This document shows, in pieces, positions 24,115 through 35,290 of a DNA stretch of 64,000 nucleotides; the first letter of the stretch is position 1; the number at the start of each line of letters is the position of its first letter. Source of the DNA: Eumeta japonica (lineage: Eukaryota > Arthropoda > Insecta > Lepidoptera > Psychidae); assembly GCA_005406025.1 (NCBI GenBank), contig BGZK01001400.1, forward strand, positions 95,240-159,239, read 5' to 3'. Position numbers and translations under genes: made by a program. The notes beneath the pieces are model-generated. The model saw only the letters and a program-made list of their open reading frames with translations, was not told where the DNA came from and did no database searches.

Positions 24115-25110
24115 AAAATCGACAGCGGTGTCGCAACGAGCCAGCGCCGCGGGCCGGCGTTGTGCAAGGCGGCGCGCCGCAGCGGGCACGGTCGTCCGGC
24201 CCGCGCTTGCGACAACCAGATCGAGATAAGCCGACACAGAGCTTTCGGTCAGCTGTCGGATTGCGTTCGCAAACGCGCGCGCTCTTCCCAGACGTCGTCG
24301 ACTGGGAGTGAACAGAGACGTGTCGTCGCGGCCGCGGTGGCCGGGCCGCGGTCGATTCGCAGCTATGACGATTTCATTACGTCTACGCAAAAATTATCGC
24401 TTCATCGCATTAAAAGTTCTTTTGTTTTAATGATCCTATCTAATTCATCGTTAAAGCGCGACTAGTTAGAGTTAGTTTTATTTGTTTATCTACTTTTAAC
24501 TCGTAGTTAGATTAGCAGAAATCGTGTAGCTAGCGAACACCCTTTCGCGTGGCTCTCGCGAGCTTCACAGACAGTAAGCAGTAAGCTCGTCGGTCGGGCG
24601 CGGGCGGCGGGCGGCGCCCTGCGTGACCGGAAGTATTTTGCGTTAATTTAAGTTTCCGGCGGCCGGCACCGATTACGACGTCACGTCGACTGCGACGATG
24701 TCGTAAACGAGTCCGTTACTATGTTAAACGTTTTAATTTCGTGATTGTGTAAGCGCATTAACCGCCCCGCGCCCGGCCCGCGCCGGCAACGCACCCGCCC
24801 CGCGCCGCCCGTGCCCGTCCCGCGGCGGCCGGCGCACCGACGGCGCCCGACCGAGAACGATCTCGACGATCTCGTTTTCCCGCAAATCCTTTGATTCAAC
24901 TGCGATAAGATAAATGAAGGGCGGGATCGTCAAGGTCGAGGCGCGCTCCGGTCCGCAAGACAAATGACGGCGCGCGCGCCAGTCACGGCGTTTAGCTAAC
25001 ATCTGAATGATGTGCGTAAGTGAGAATCTATGAAAAGAAATTATCGTACGAAAAGGCTTCGTGCGGCCCCGGGCGCCGCGCGCGCCTCGCGGCGCCGCTG
25101 TTGGAGGTTC
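24115..25110. promoter_or_regulatory. CpG-island-like region, possible promoter or 5'-UTR exon
   Basis: This is about 1 kb of strongly GC/CpG-rich sequence in two blocks (24120-24370 and 24580-25110). Overlapping open frames on both strands are Arg/Ala/Gly-rich, as expected from composition, and have no domain. A strong plus-strand splice donor, GTAAGTGAG, sits at 25016-25024, which suggests a plus-strand non-coding first exon ending there. The target gene is unknown. Confidence 0.35.
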
Positions 25111-28100
25111 GACACTACGAGATGTTCAAAGAACTCGAATTCGTTACAAATCGCTTACGAATAATTTTCAATACTGACGCTGTGTAGCGATATTTACATG
25201 ACTTAACATTTTTTTAAAAGGAAATGAAAGGAAATCTTCGATAAAATCATAGATAAGTTCGGGACACATAATTACTACCATCTTTTATTGCGATCGCTCT
25301 CCTTCAAACACGACCCAATTCGTGGTCTCGGCCCCAATCCAGAAACAGTCTTTCGATTCCGATACCGTTCTAGTCTACGTCTCGATCATTAATTGCACCA
25401 GTCTGCGATATGATATAGCTATTGAAAATGAGACCATTAAAATGCGTAAAATTGTAAGTCCGTGGGAAAAACGTTTATTAACATATTTATATTTTGTAAG
25501 TATGATAGCACCAGTTAATACTTACCTACTTATATATATAGGACACAAAGAAAAATACCTTTATTTAATGTTTGATTGAAATTCGTCCGAATATTATAAA
25601 AGTTTGCTAAAGTCCAGTTTAACTTCGAATCTTTAAGGGATAAAAAGCATGTTATAGGTAGTTACAATATAAACAAACTTAATTTTATTCAGATCAACTT
25701 ATCGAGTACGGAGTCACTTCTGATTGCTATACACACGAACTGTGCATAGTAAAGATAAAGGTTATAACCTTTGATACTTTTAAGGCCTCAAAATTTACGT
25801 CGGTCCAAAAAATTACGATGGTCCATTGCTTTGCTGCTTCATGAACGAAGATTAAACCAAGAGCCACATTTTTGCATTTATAACATTTGTATCCATATTT
25901 ATACATATTATTAAACACAAATACTCTCTGTCTGTGTCTCTGCCCGTTTGTGCGTTCCGAACTCCAGAAGCTTTAGAACAATTTACTTGTAATTATTTAT
26001 ATAAATCCATAAAATCGACATGAAAAAAAAAATATCTCGTTAAGTGTTAGCATCCATTTGATTACAATGGGTAACCTAAGATTTTAAAAGTAGAGAGAAG
26101 AAAGGGATTTGGAATGAAAATTCTAGGAAAAACTAAACTAAAATTACAGGGTAAGGCATTCAAAGCGGGGATAGAATCAAGACGGAGATTCTTGTCACCA
26201 GCAGTATCAGCTATAGGATTAAGGTTTTAATATGGTTATAAATCTTAGTCAACATTCTTCATACATACCCGTGGGACCCCGCACTAACGCTAGTCATAAT
26301 AATACACTCGTTTAAGAGTTGAAAGTTTTAGCATTCAACAACCACTGCCCTTTATGCACAGTGTTGTGCAAAATTGTTTATGACTTTTACGTGTGCTTAT
26401 TTTCTTTTTAGTAATACGTACATAAAAAATATTATTACCAATAATAAATTTAATGAGACATTTTTAATAGAGCGATATACAACAAAGCGAGGTAGATTAA
26501 AGCTGGCGGCGTATAACCCGGCGTTAGAGAATAATTAAGTTCAGCACGAAGAGCTGAACAAGGGGTGTCGTCTATCTTAAACGAGTCGATTGATGAATGG
26601 TTAGGATGTCAACTCTGTTTGGGTACCGGCCACTAACTTAATTAATTATTCGAGCATAATAATTAAATTAAGAAGACGCGTCGATGCCAAAATGTTTACA
26701 GCGTCGGGCGAAAGTTTGCGGCGCGCATGGTCTTTAAGTTCACTCGAGTGTGTCAGGCTTCGAGCTTTCAGATTTTCTGAGTTGATTCATCTCCGTAAGT
26801 ACTGTGAGTTCAGAAGTAGAAAAGCTCCTCGTTTCGTCTCTATCGAACTGTACGGAACGCCGCGCCTTACCACTCCTTATATCGTCGTGCTGATATACAA
26901 TAATTTTACAGTCTTCCATTTATCATTAGCAACAACCTCAAACCGACGCCCGCGCATAAGCACATTCGTACCATTTTACAACCGCAAAAATGATTATTAT
27001 TTTACTAAAGGTTCCGAATTAAAGTAACAGTTCAAGTGAAAACCGGCGAGATTTAAGAGCATGGATCTATTCTTTAATTATCATCTTTAGAAGCGCCCAT
27101 CGAGCCGCGCGTGCGTAAGAGCCTCTCTTCCGCACAGCTGTTTGGCCTTCGAGAGGTAACCGGCCGCGCGCCCTGGTCGCACAGCGCCACGTTCAGGCAT
27201 TAACACGGTCTCGTTCATCATCCGAGCGCTCGGCCGACATTTTTAAAGTGTGTCTCGATAAGGTCCTTTCAATATCACCGTAATTAAAATAATCGAATGC
27301 TGCACTTCGACGGGCCGCGATACAATTTTCCTGCCATTAATCACACCCACGCCGACGCGCGCGCAGGATGGCCTTCCATCGTCGCGGTACCCTTCGACTG
27401 TCGGCCGCGTAAATTACAATATTGCGTGGTTTGAAAAACGTACTGTTGAAAGTTCAGCTTATTTTTTTACAATTATTAAACGTTTAACAATTTTATTATA
27501 AAATTTGCTTTTGTGAGCCTATTGTTAAGCAAAAACTTCGATAAAGAATCTTCATATCAATTTTTTTCGTTGCTTTAATAGTTTGTGAACAAGCTTTTAC
27601 ATTAAGCATTCTCGAACACGGCCGGCAAAGGATCTCATTAATGTACAAATTGACGAACGTCCTTCTATAACGAGGTCATGAAGTGGCAGGCGAAGTCCTA
27701 GTACTTCAAACCTCGTTCGGGGTGCCGTCCTCTCTGCCTGCCGACTCTCAGAAGGGAAACTTTTGAACCGCTACTATTACTTCGAAATTTAAAATATTCA
27801 AATTATTAAACAGCATAGGTACTCGATAAATAATTTAAAATTAAGAATGTGGAACTATTATATCAATATAAATTTAAATTAATATATCCAATAATTTTAA
27901 ATATTTTTAAATTTTATAGTCTAGGATCTTGCATTACTTTTTAACATTGTCAAGTTAGATATTACAACTTCAAACAAATACAATTCCATTCTCTAGGAAA
28001 ATCTACTATTCCGTGCCGACCATCTACCTAATTTCTTACTATACGTGTATTTTACAACAGCAAGAATAGCATAAACCTCAGAATAGGGTATAAAATTCAC

Positions 28101-29123
28101 AGAATACATTACATTTATAACAGAAGGATCACACATACTTTAGCTGTAAAATCAAATTTGAACAGCCCTAACTACAAAACAAATACATGTTTCGCTTTAT
28201 AAACTTGCGCATTCGTTATGTTACATGCGCAATACCATCTTTGTATACAATAGACGTCGGAAAGAATGAACGTCACAACACACCGCCCGCCGCGACAACG
28301 ACGTGCCGCGTACATGCACCTCCCTGAACTTACAGGAACTTACAGGACGCATCGTAATGGGCATTCTTATGAACATGCGAGGCACTTGAAATGCAATCTC
28401 GAAAGCGCCAACGCTACTGAAGTTTGGTAAGACTCGCGTGATTTAAGCGTTTGTGCGTGTCACTGAAAATGTATACTTCTATTATTTAAGTGATGTAATG
28501 CAAAATTAAAAATAAAACTTTTCATTTTCTGTGGAATTTTGACCGATTGTTACTATTCTTTGTAATCCGGCACATTTATCGTTTATTTAGCTCTTAGGGG
28601 CTGCATACGTGTCGAGTGTCAGCATATGGCTTATTCGACCATAATTAACTCGCGGCTGGCGCTCGCGGTCGTGTTCCTCATTGCGGTGGACGCGACTGCC
28701 CGCAGAGCGATTTGGCCACTCAATTAGCAAGTCAAAAGCCTTTCTTATTAAGTTCGACTCGATACGTAATAACACTTCGATCGGCGCCAGCGACTCGATA
28801 CGCTTGACACGACGAAATTGGTTTTTGAAATTTTTTCGTGTTATCGCATATGGACTCATTTAAGGACAGGTACTCGAAACGCCCAGATTTAAAATTCTTG
28901 GCAAATAATGTAAATAAAAGAAAAAGTAAACGTTCGAGTCGGTAATCGGTAACATGTTCCCGATGTGGCATTAAAGGATATACATCTCATATTCTCCATT
29001 ATTACAATAATTTAATTAAGATTATCTTATTTATAACAAATTTACGGCCTATAGAGATAAGAATAACATAAATAGCCATTACTTCACTGTTTAGGCCGAC
29101 GCGTCGCCGCTGCAGATCAATTT
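25111..29123. other. Long intergenic or intronic stretch without a recognised gene
   Basis: No exon could be supported. A short hexamer-like patch is at 25325-25390 (GGTCTCGG, TCGATTCCGATACC). GC-richer patches at 27090-27210 and 27340-27420 hold no usable frame. The open frame 26692-27027 lacks any domain. Confidence 0.35.
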
Positions 29124-29278
29124 ACAGTACAACGCACGAAACTCTGCCGCTATAAAGTTAGTCACGAAAGTGTCGCAATGGCGTAAAATTGGCTGGCCGA
29201 GGAGAAGAAGAAAGGGTCAGGGAGTGTTAAACCTGCACATTACATCATTCGCAGGCAAAGTGCCGTGCGTTGTACTGT
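29124..29278 (+). mobile_element. TIR-type MITE, copy 2 (best-preserved ends)
   Basis: It starts ACAGTACAACGCACG and ends CGTGCGTTGTACTGT, a perfect 15-bp terminal inverted repeat. It is 155 bp and non-coding. The interior (AAAGTTAGTCACGAAAGTGT, then CGCAATGGCGTAAAATTGGC) matches the copy at 49703-49868 closely. The right subterminal part is shortened relative to that copy, as the GAAA(C/T) part of the terminal repeat is missing. Confidence 0.85.
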
Positions 29279-30814
29279 CCTTGCTTAGTTCGTTCGGATC
29301 AAAAATATGATGTGGTGTTTGCTTCCGAATATTAATGTCAGAATATAGCAATGTTTTCAATCCATTGAAGTCGTGGTCTTGCTAATTGGCCGCTTCGTAA
29401 TCGTTACGCCGTAATAGAATTTGTTTTCGTCCGCTAACGATGATATATCTAATTAAAATATTGAATAAAAAGACATACATTATTACTCGTTTGAATTTTA
29501 TTTTAGTGTCTATAATTTTATGTGGCTAAAATCCTTTTATGTGGTCCTGGATATTAAAGTTTTCTACTACTGTATAAAAAAGAGCGTATTAAATGTAAAC
29601 CGAAATATGATACGGATCGCTTTTTTATCCGATCAGCAAAAGAAAGGTAATGAAATAAATAACCTCTGTCTCACGTGTACGGCGAGCACGGGCGGTCCGC
29701 GCTATTCTCGGCTGTTATTTAAAAGTACTGTCTTACTTAAAGAAAAATCGATAAAATTAAGTTTTATTGAAAATATTGTCACGTTACGTAACGGGTGGTC
29801 GTCCACAAGGAAGCTCATTGAAATAATTATACATTCTACATTTTATAGATAAGTACGAAAAAAATTGCTCTACATTTTTTATTTTATGTTTTTTGAAATC
29901 ATTGATTAACTAGACAAATTGTCTGATTATGACATTTGTTTTCAACAGGGTGATCGGTTTACATTCCAATTTAAGCATAAATACAGGAGATAAATATTAT
30001 TACTAATTGATAAATAATTTTAAAAAAGCATAGGGAAAATATTCCAATAAATTAGTTTTGCTTAGGAACATTTAAAGGGCCTTCGTAGTCACGAGCTCTA
30101 CATAAAGGTTACTCTCCGTAAAAACTCGTCATTACTAAATATAAATGTACATTCAAATGACCTTGTGCGGCAAATACGAGTGATACCTTACAAAGACTAC
30201 GGGATATCCGATCATATCCACATCTTGAGGAAGATACAGTTTTACACATTTTATTTCATTTCAATTGAAAAAAATATGATACTAAAAGAAAGTTATAAAA
30301 TAATTTGGTTGTATGAAAAAAGCTATTGTGATATATCGGCCAGTGTACGCGCCAAGAACACTCTGTCCACGCCGCGTCTGAGACGGTCCGCGTTTGTAGC
30401 CGTCTGTGGATATACATTACAATAGCGGCCCGACAGACGCCGGTCCTAACGTTGGCTTGTCTGCCATTAGCGGGTTCAGCAAACTTTTTACCATTAACTA
30501 TATAGTAAGTGAAATTTGAAATTGAGTTTGACCTTTCACTTTTTCCTTCTCGTTATTGCGCGATTTACTGTAATCTAAAGCTAAATTAAAATGGGAGTGC
30601 AATTTTTCGACGGTCGTTGGGAAATATTCGACTTCATTTCTAACGAAACATAGCGAACAGGAATTGAATGTCAAAATAACGCCATGCTACGACGCAAGCG
30701 TGCTATCGACGTCAAGTTCCACGTAGTATGGTACACAAACCTAACTATAAATTATTCTCAAAAGGTCAATTATTCATAAACTTATAAGATTTTAATTGTC
30801 AGATATAAATTTCA
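29279..30814. other. Intergenic stretch, nothing recognised
   Basis: Mostly AT-rich with no supported exon. Confidence 0.4.
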
Positions 30815-31040
30815 AATATTATTGAGGGATGGTGAGGGTGAAATTTTGGAGTTATATGTTCTTACGTGCACAAAAAAATTGTTGAAAAAATTAAACCCTG
30901 ATTGCAGCGCCACCTATCGGTTCTAATTGTGAATGTGAACTATTCAGGAACCTGCTCAAACACACTCAATAAAATTCATCATGATTGGCCCAACCGTTTA
31001 GGTCGATTTCAGTGACAAACACACGTATAGAAGATTCATA
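30815..31040. repeat. Probable dispersed repeat fragment
   Basis: The segment contains GGTGAGGGTGAAATTTTGGA, GCGCCACCTATCGGTT and ATTGGCCCAACCGTTTAGG, a pattern I associate with non-coding lepidopteran elements. No coding frame is present and the boundaries are approximate. Confidence 0.4.
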
Positions 31041-31357
31041 AAGATCTGGACCTTCTCTGTGTGACACTAACCGATGTGTTGCGACATGATTGTGCATGCA
31101 AAAAATGACGTGCCAAAAATGGCGATCGACAGATACACCGTGTGTGTGTACGTAACGATACTAGAATAGTCACCTGTTTGTTTATCTCGAAATGCGTGGA
31201 TAGTTGTTTACATTATTTATACATTTTGATTTGTTACAATATTTCAGATTACAATAAATGTTGCTTTAGTCGGACATGATTGTTCACGTCTTTACTTTTA
31301 TGAATGGTTTATGGTTTTGTTTACACTCGAAGAATGTTCCAGACCACTCTTCGACGG

Positions 31358-31394
31358 CCATGTATATATAATATATTTATATATATATACATGG
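31358..31394. repeat. AT-rich near-palindrome
   Basis: CCATGTATATATA and its complement TATATATACATGG flank a short AT spacer. This could be a collapsed (AT)n or a small foldback. Confidence 0.6.
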
Positions 31395-31604
31395 AATTCC
31401 AGTGCTCCAGTTAGTTTTCGTTTGACAGTGAGCGCTAATCAGTGCATCCATATCTGTGATCAATTTAAAATCTCAAAGTGGTTACGTGGTGCATTTCTGT
31501 ATTGTAGCATTTTTTTTTCAATATTTCAGATTTTTTTAATGTTTAATTTTCATTCTATCCGAATACTCGAATTCCGATATGCTTATCTCGAAAAAATATT
31601 TAAA

Positions 31605-32572
31605 CACTAGCTTTTGCCCGCGGCTCCGCCCGCGTTGGCATAAAATGTATTTTTTCATCTTGTTCATACGTAATTTTTTTTATAGGGCCAATTTATACAC
31701 ATTGATGATATAACCACAGCCCCCATATGTTCGTAGCTATTTCATTTACATGAGTCATGTTTTTTAAAGCAATATAAAGCGACAGCTCAGAAATTGTTGG
31801 AAGATAAATATAATCTATGCCTATTAACATCACTATTAATTAAAAGGAAAATCGGTCCAGCTATTCTCCAGTTATAAGTGCTCGAACAATTATATTGTGT
31901 AATGTATGTAAATTGGAACTAAGTATTTTTTATGATGATCTCACTAATATGTATTATAAACACTATAGTTTGTAAGGATAGATAGGTACGGAAATATATG
32001 ATGATTCCTGGTAATGCAAAAGTTATAGGTGGCTACTGCATCGTCATAACTATTCAAATATTTGTCCACATGATGTAGTGTAAAAGACAAAGTTTATCTA
32101 CTTTAAACACCAGATACGATAAAAGTATTTATTTTGATATAAGGGTCAATTTGTTACTACCAAATGTGCGTGAGAAATAAATTATCAATTATTATTGAAT
32201 TTATGGTTCACTATTTTGGCTATAATGGCTTACACATAAAAGATAGATATATGCTGTCGCGAGCTTTTTTATAGGACTATTCAAAATAAACATTTCCATT
32301 ATACATTATATACGTGTAATTCCAACGGTTTTTGCGGCACACACCAGAATCTCTCAGATGACAGATTTTTTTTCCTGCTTACTTGACACTTATCGTTATA
32401 TTTTGGATAATTGACACTATATCTTTATAAATTACAGCCTATGTGTTATTCTGATGTGTAAGCTATATATTATTGTGCAGTCTCATCGAAATCCATTCAG
32501 TAGTTTTTGCGTGAAAGAGCAGCAAACATCCATCCATACTTACGAACTTTCGCGTTTATAATATTAGTATAG
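31605..32572 (+). mobile_element. Lepidopteran dispersed non-coding element, near full length
   Basis: It begins CACTAGCTTTTGCCCGCGGC and ends TTCGCGTTTATAATATTAGT. These are the two ends of a very common lepidopteran repeat recalled from general knowledge. Near the 3' end it has CATTCAGTAGTTTTTGCGTG and AGAGCAGCAAACATCCATCC. It has no coding capacity over about 970 bp. Partial relatives occur at 1788-1826, 40295-40460 (reverse orientation) and about 58500-58830. I cannot name the class with certainty from sequence alone. Confidence 0.6.
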
Positions 32573-33137
32573 ATATTATTTCTTATAACATACTTCATCA
32601 AATTGTTATTTGTTTAAAAAAAGTATTGAGAGATTGCAATCATGTAAGAAAATGTAAAAACAACAAAACAGATAACTTTTTGAAGATATTATATAAAAAT
32701 CTCTATTTTAAACTAAAAAAGGAAAACAATTGTGAAAGACATAAAATATTGTCGGAAGTATGTATGAAACGCCCGAAGTATAATAGTCTAGGATTGAAAA
32801 ATAATTTATTAACAAGTTTATATGATGTTATTAAATTTTCGTGATTTATAGAGGAAAATTACTCAGATTGATGACACACATCCTTTTTAAATAAAAGGAT
32901 TCAAGATACGTTTAACAAAAATGCCTTAATTACGTTGTAGCACAACTTTTCCAAAACAAATTGTGTTTTTTTATCTTTTACATGACTTTAATAAACTTTG
33001 CAATACTAACAAGGGCGAATCCTGTTTTATGCATTTTTATACCGTGAACTTAAAAGGTCCATCACCCTGTTATATTTGTAATTCATATTATACATATTCA
33101 TTTAATGTGTATATAATAAATAGTTTATAGCATAATA
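32573..33137. other. AT-rich stretch, nothing recognised
   Basis: A 72-codon Lys/Asn-rich frame (32626-32844) matches base composition and shows no domain. Confidence 0.4.
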
Positions 33138-33688
33138 CCGCGTACGGATTAAGCATTCCAAAGAATGCGTATTCAAGCTCAAGGAATGCGTACCCAAGCT
33201 ACGAGTATGTAAACAGGTACGCGTACCCGCTTATAAGCCGACGTTAGTCAACTCCGCGCAATCATTGTGACCCAAAACAGGGCAGACTGTGTTCAGAAAT
33301 ACATTAGATATTTACAAAGATAGAAGAAACATCGATGGTACGGGAATATTCGTTTTAGTTGAAATGTCTCTCCATACATCTTCACGTAATGATATATTTT
33401 TATCATTGAACGAATTCGCATCCCATAATAATAATTTTGACTCGTATAGTTGAATCGGTCGTATACGTTCCTGAAATACGGGATTGCGTGGCTTGTCATC
33501 TTGCTGTCCAAATTATGCGTGACAACTTCTTTGAGTCGAGACTAAAAAGCGACCGCGTGGTCGTCCCGAGCCAGGCACGCGGGGTACGCGTACAGCCAAG
33601 GTATAGGAATAGCGACGCGTACTTATTGCGCGTTCCAGGGAACGCTTAACCTAGCCGCGCGTATCTGGCACACATAATCCGTACGCGG
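33138..33688. mobile_element. 551-bp element with 14-bp terminal inverted repeats
   Basis: CCGCGTACGGATTA at 33138-33151 is exactly inverted at 33675-33688 (TAATCCGTACGCGG). Subterminal hairpins are GCATTC-CAAA-GAATGC at the left and a GCGTTCC-type palindrome at the right. TACGCGTA-type motifs recur inside. No transposase frame is seen, so it is a non-autonomous DNA element. It is unrelated to the ACAGTACAACGC family. The target duplication is unclear. Confidence 0.65.
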
Positions 33689-34093
33689 ATTCACGTCAAC
33701 TCTAAAAGCACAAATGAAATATAAAATCGATAAAGACTGCCATAGGTCCGTAAGCGCTTCTATAAATGAATTACGCATTTGCAAATGCAGGCACACCACT
33801 GTATGTCGTTTTTCGGCTCACAATATGGCCGCCTTCACTAGTCTAAATTTACCAAAGTCTATGCCTAAAACTGACCAAGCATATTGCATCGTTTAGTGTA
33901 TAGCCATGAGCTAGATTTTACGGACAAATAAAGCAATATTACGGCCCTGATGTAAAAAAACCCAAACAGAAATTAGTATTTGTACTGTACTGAGTGATAT
34001 TTCAGTGGACAGCTTTTTGAAATAATTTTGAGTTTTTAACAAGTTGTTGTTTAAATTAATGCGATAGGTACGTACACTACACGTCGTTTACAT
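33689..34093. other. Spacer downstream of the orphan exon
   Basis: This may hold the 3' UTR of the minus-strand exon ending at 34094. I saw no canonical minus-strand AATAAA. Confidence 0.35.
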
Positions 34094-34197
34094 CTACCAG
34101 CTGGCCGGCTCCGTGCTATGAGGTATGACGCCCGGACGATCGGACGAGACGAAGGCGTCGTAAGCGTTGTACTTGTACTTCGGTAGCGTTTCATATG
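34094..34197 (-). CDS. Orphan 3'-terminal coding exon of an unidentified minus-strand gene
   Basis: On the minus strand, a TTTTAG acceptor (AG at 34199-34198, preceded by a pyrimidine-rich stretch and a GTTAAC branch-like site) opens an exon. Its first two bases complete a split codon. It then reads YETLPKYKYNAYDAF, continues VSSDRPGVIPHSTEPASW and stops (TAG at 34096-34094). The 33 residues are not explained by base composition, and the surrounding DNA is unlike coding sequence. GC content rises exactly over the exon. I do not recognise the protein. Upstream exons should lie at higher coordinates but I could not find them. The frame is too short to show up in an ORF screen with a length cutoff. 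It may belong to a receptor, channel or adhesion protein tail, but that would be a guess. Confidence 0.5.
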
Positions 34198-34569
34198 CTA
34201 AAAGGCGCGGGACAATGTTAACAAAACTTGACCATCGATCCTTTGCGGGGCGTCGACCGTCCGCGCACCACGAGGGTGCCTTTTATGACACGCGGCGGTA
34301 GACTCGAGATCAATTTTTTTTTCAGAGCACAGGTCCATGACGCATCGAGTGAAGTCAAATTTTTCGAAGGAGTGTTTACTGATGCACTAGACTCCTGAAT
34401 AAGCAAGCCTCACGATGTTCATAAATAAATATGAATCGACTACAAAACTTAAGTACTGCAAGAGAAGACGAATATTGGCGTGAGTGTTTGTATTGCATGT
34501 ATCGCATTACAGAGCATAATAAAAATTGTAGACATTACGTATCTTTGCTTGCTTTATTTTATTGTTTGT
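34198..34569. other. Presumed intron upstream of the orphan exon
   Basis: A 62-codon minus-strand frame (34218-34406) is present but has no recognisable domain and spans the presumed intron. Confidence 0.35.
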
Positions 34570-35290
34570 AGTGGGGTTTTGGTTTTTCGGTTTCCGTAGT
34601 AAAACGAGTACTCCTTATAGTTTCACCATACTCGTCCATTCGTCCGTCCGTCTGTCGTTATATCCGTCCATGGTTTAGCTCAAATACCTTTAGCTCTACA
34701 AAGCTGTAATTTGTTGTGGGTACACATATTGATCACACCAAAAAAGCGGTACAATAAAATAAAAATAAGTATGTATAGTCCCCACAAATAAAGTTGGGAT
34801 ATTTTTTTTCTTATCTATCCCTTAGTATACAAACGGATCCCTAAATATAAAAATATCATTTTTATATTTAAAGATTCGTTTGCAAAATATTAGTCGTTCC
34901 AGTGCTAATTTTTGTTAAAGTGAAATGTCGCTCTTCCCAGGTAAATGGTTATTCTTAGTTGTATGAAGAATTTTACACCAGAGAGCATATACAATACAGT
35001 TAAAAGGAAAATAACCATAGCTAAGTAGACTTTACAAGTTAACCAGCAATGGTCGACCAAATTCCCCTAAAAATTACGGTTATATAAAATAGGCAGTAAA
35101 TATAAGTTTATGAACTATGTAAAATTATGGAATTATAAAATCAAAATGTCCTTAATAACCGTCCATTTTAGATGTTATTATTCCATAAGGTTCATGGTGT
35201 CAAACAAAAACCCCCTTCGGGCAACTACGGAAACCTACATTGCGCATGAACTAATACGCACTTGGCCGTGTATTTTTTATTATTAATACG
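34570..35290 (+). repeat. Dispersed repeat ending CACTTGGCC, copy A
   Basis: It shares an ordered series of blocks with 61335-62010: TATAGTTTC(A/G)CCAT, CGTCCGTCTGTC, AAAGCTGTAATTT, TTTGCAAAATAT, GTAAAATTATG, CAACTACGGA and finally ACGCACTTGGCCGTGTATTTTTT. It is non-coding. From general knowledge this resembles a frequent lepidopteran repeat ending in GCACTTGGCCG and a T tract. Confidence 0.65.

Noticed and set aside
24073..24465. Opposed 105- and 126-codon frames in the CpG block
   Set aside because: Their Arg/Ala/Ser composition follows from base content; no domain, no conserved start context.
34218..34406. 62-codon minus frame next to the orphan exon
   Set aside because: It ends 21 bp before the exon acceptor in a different reading and has no domain; treated as intron.
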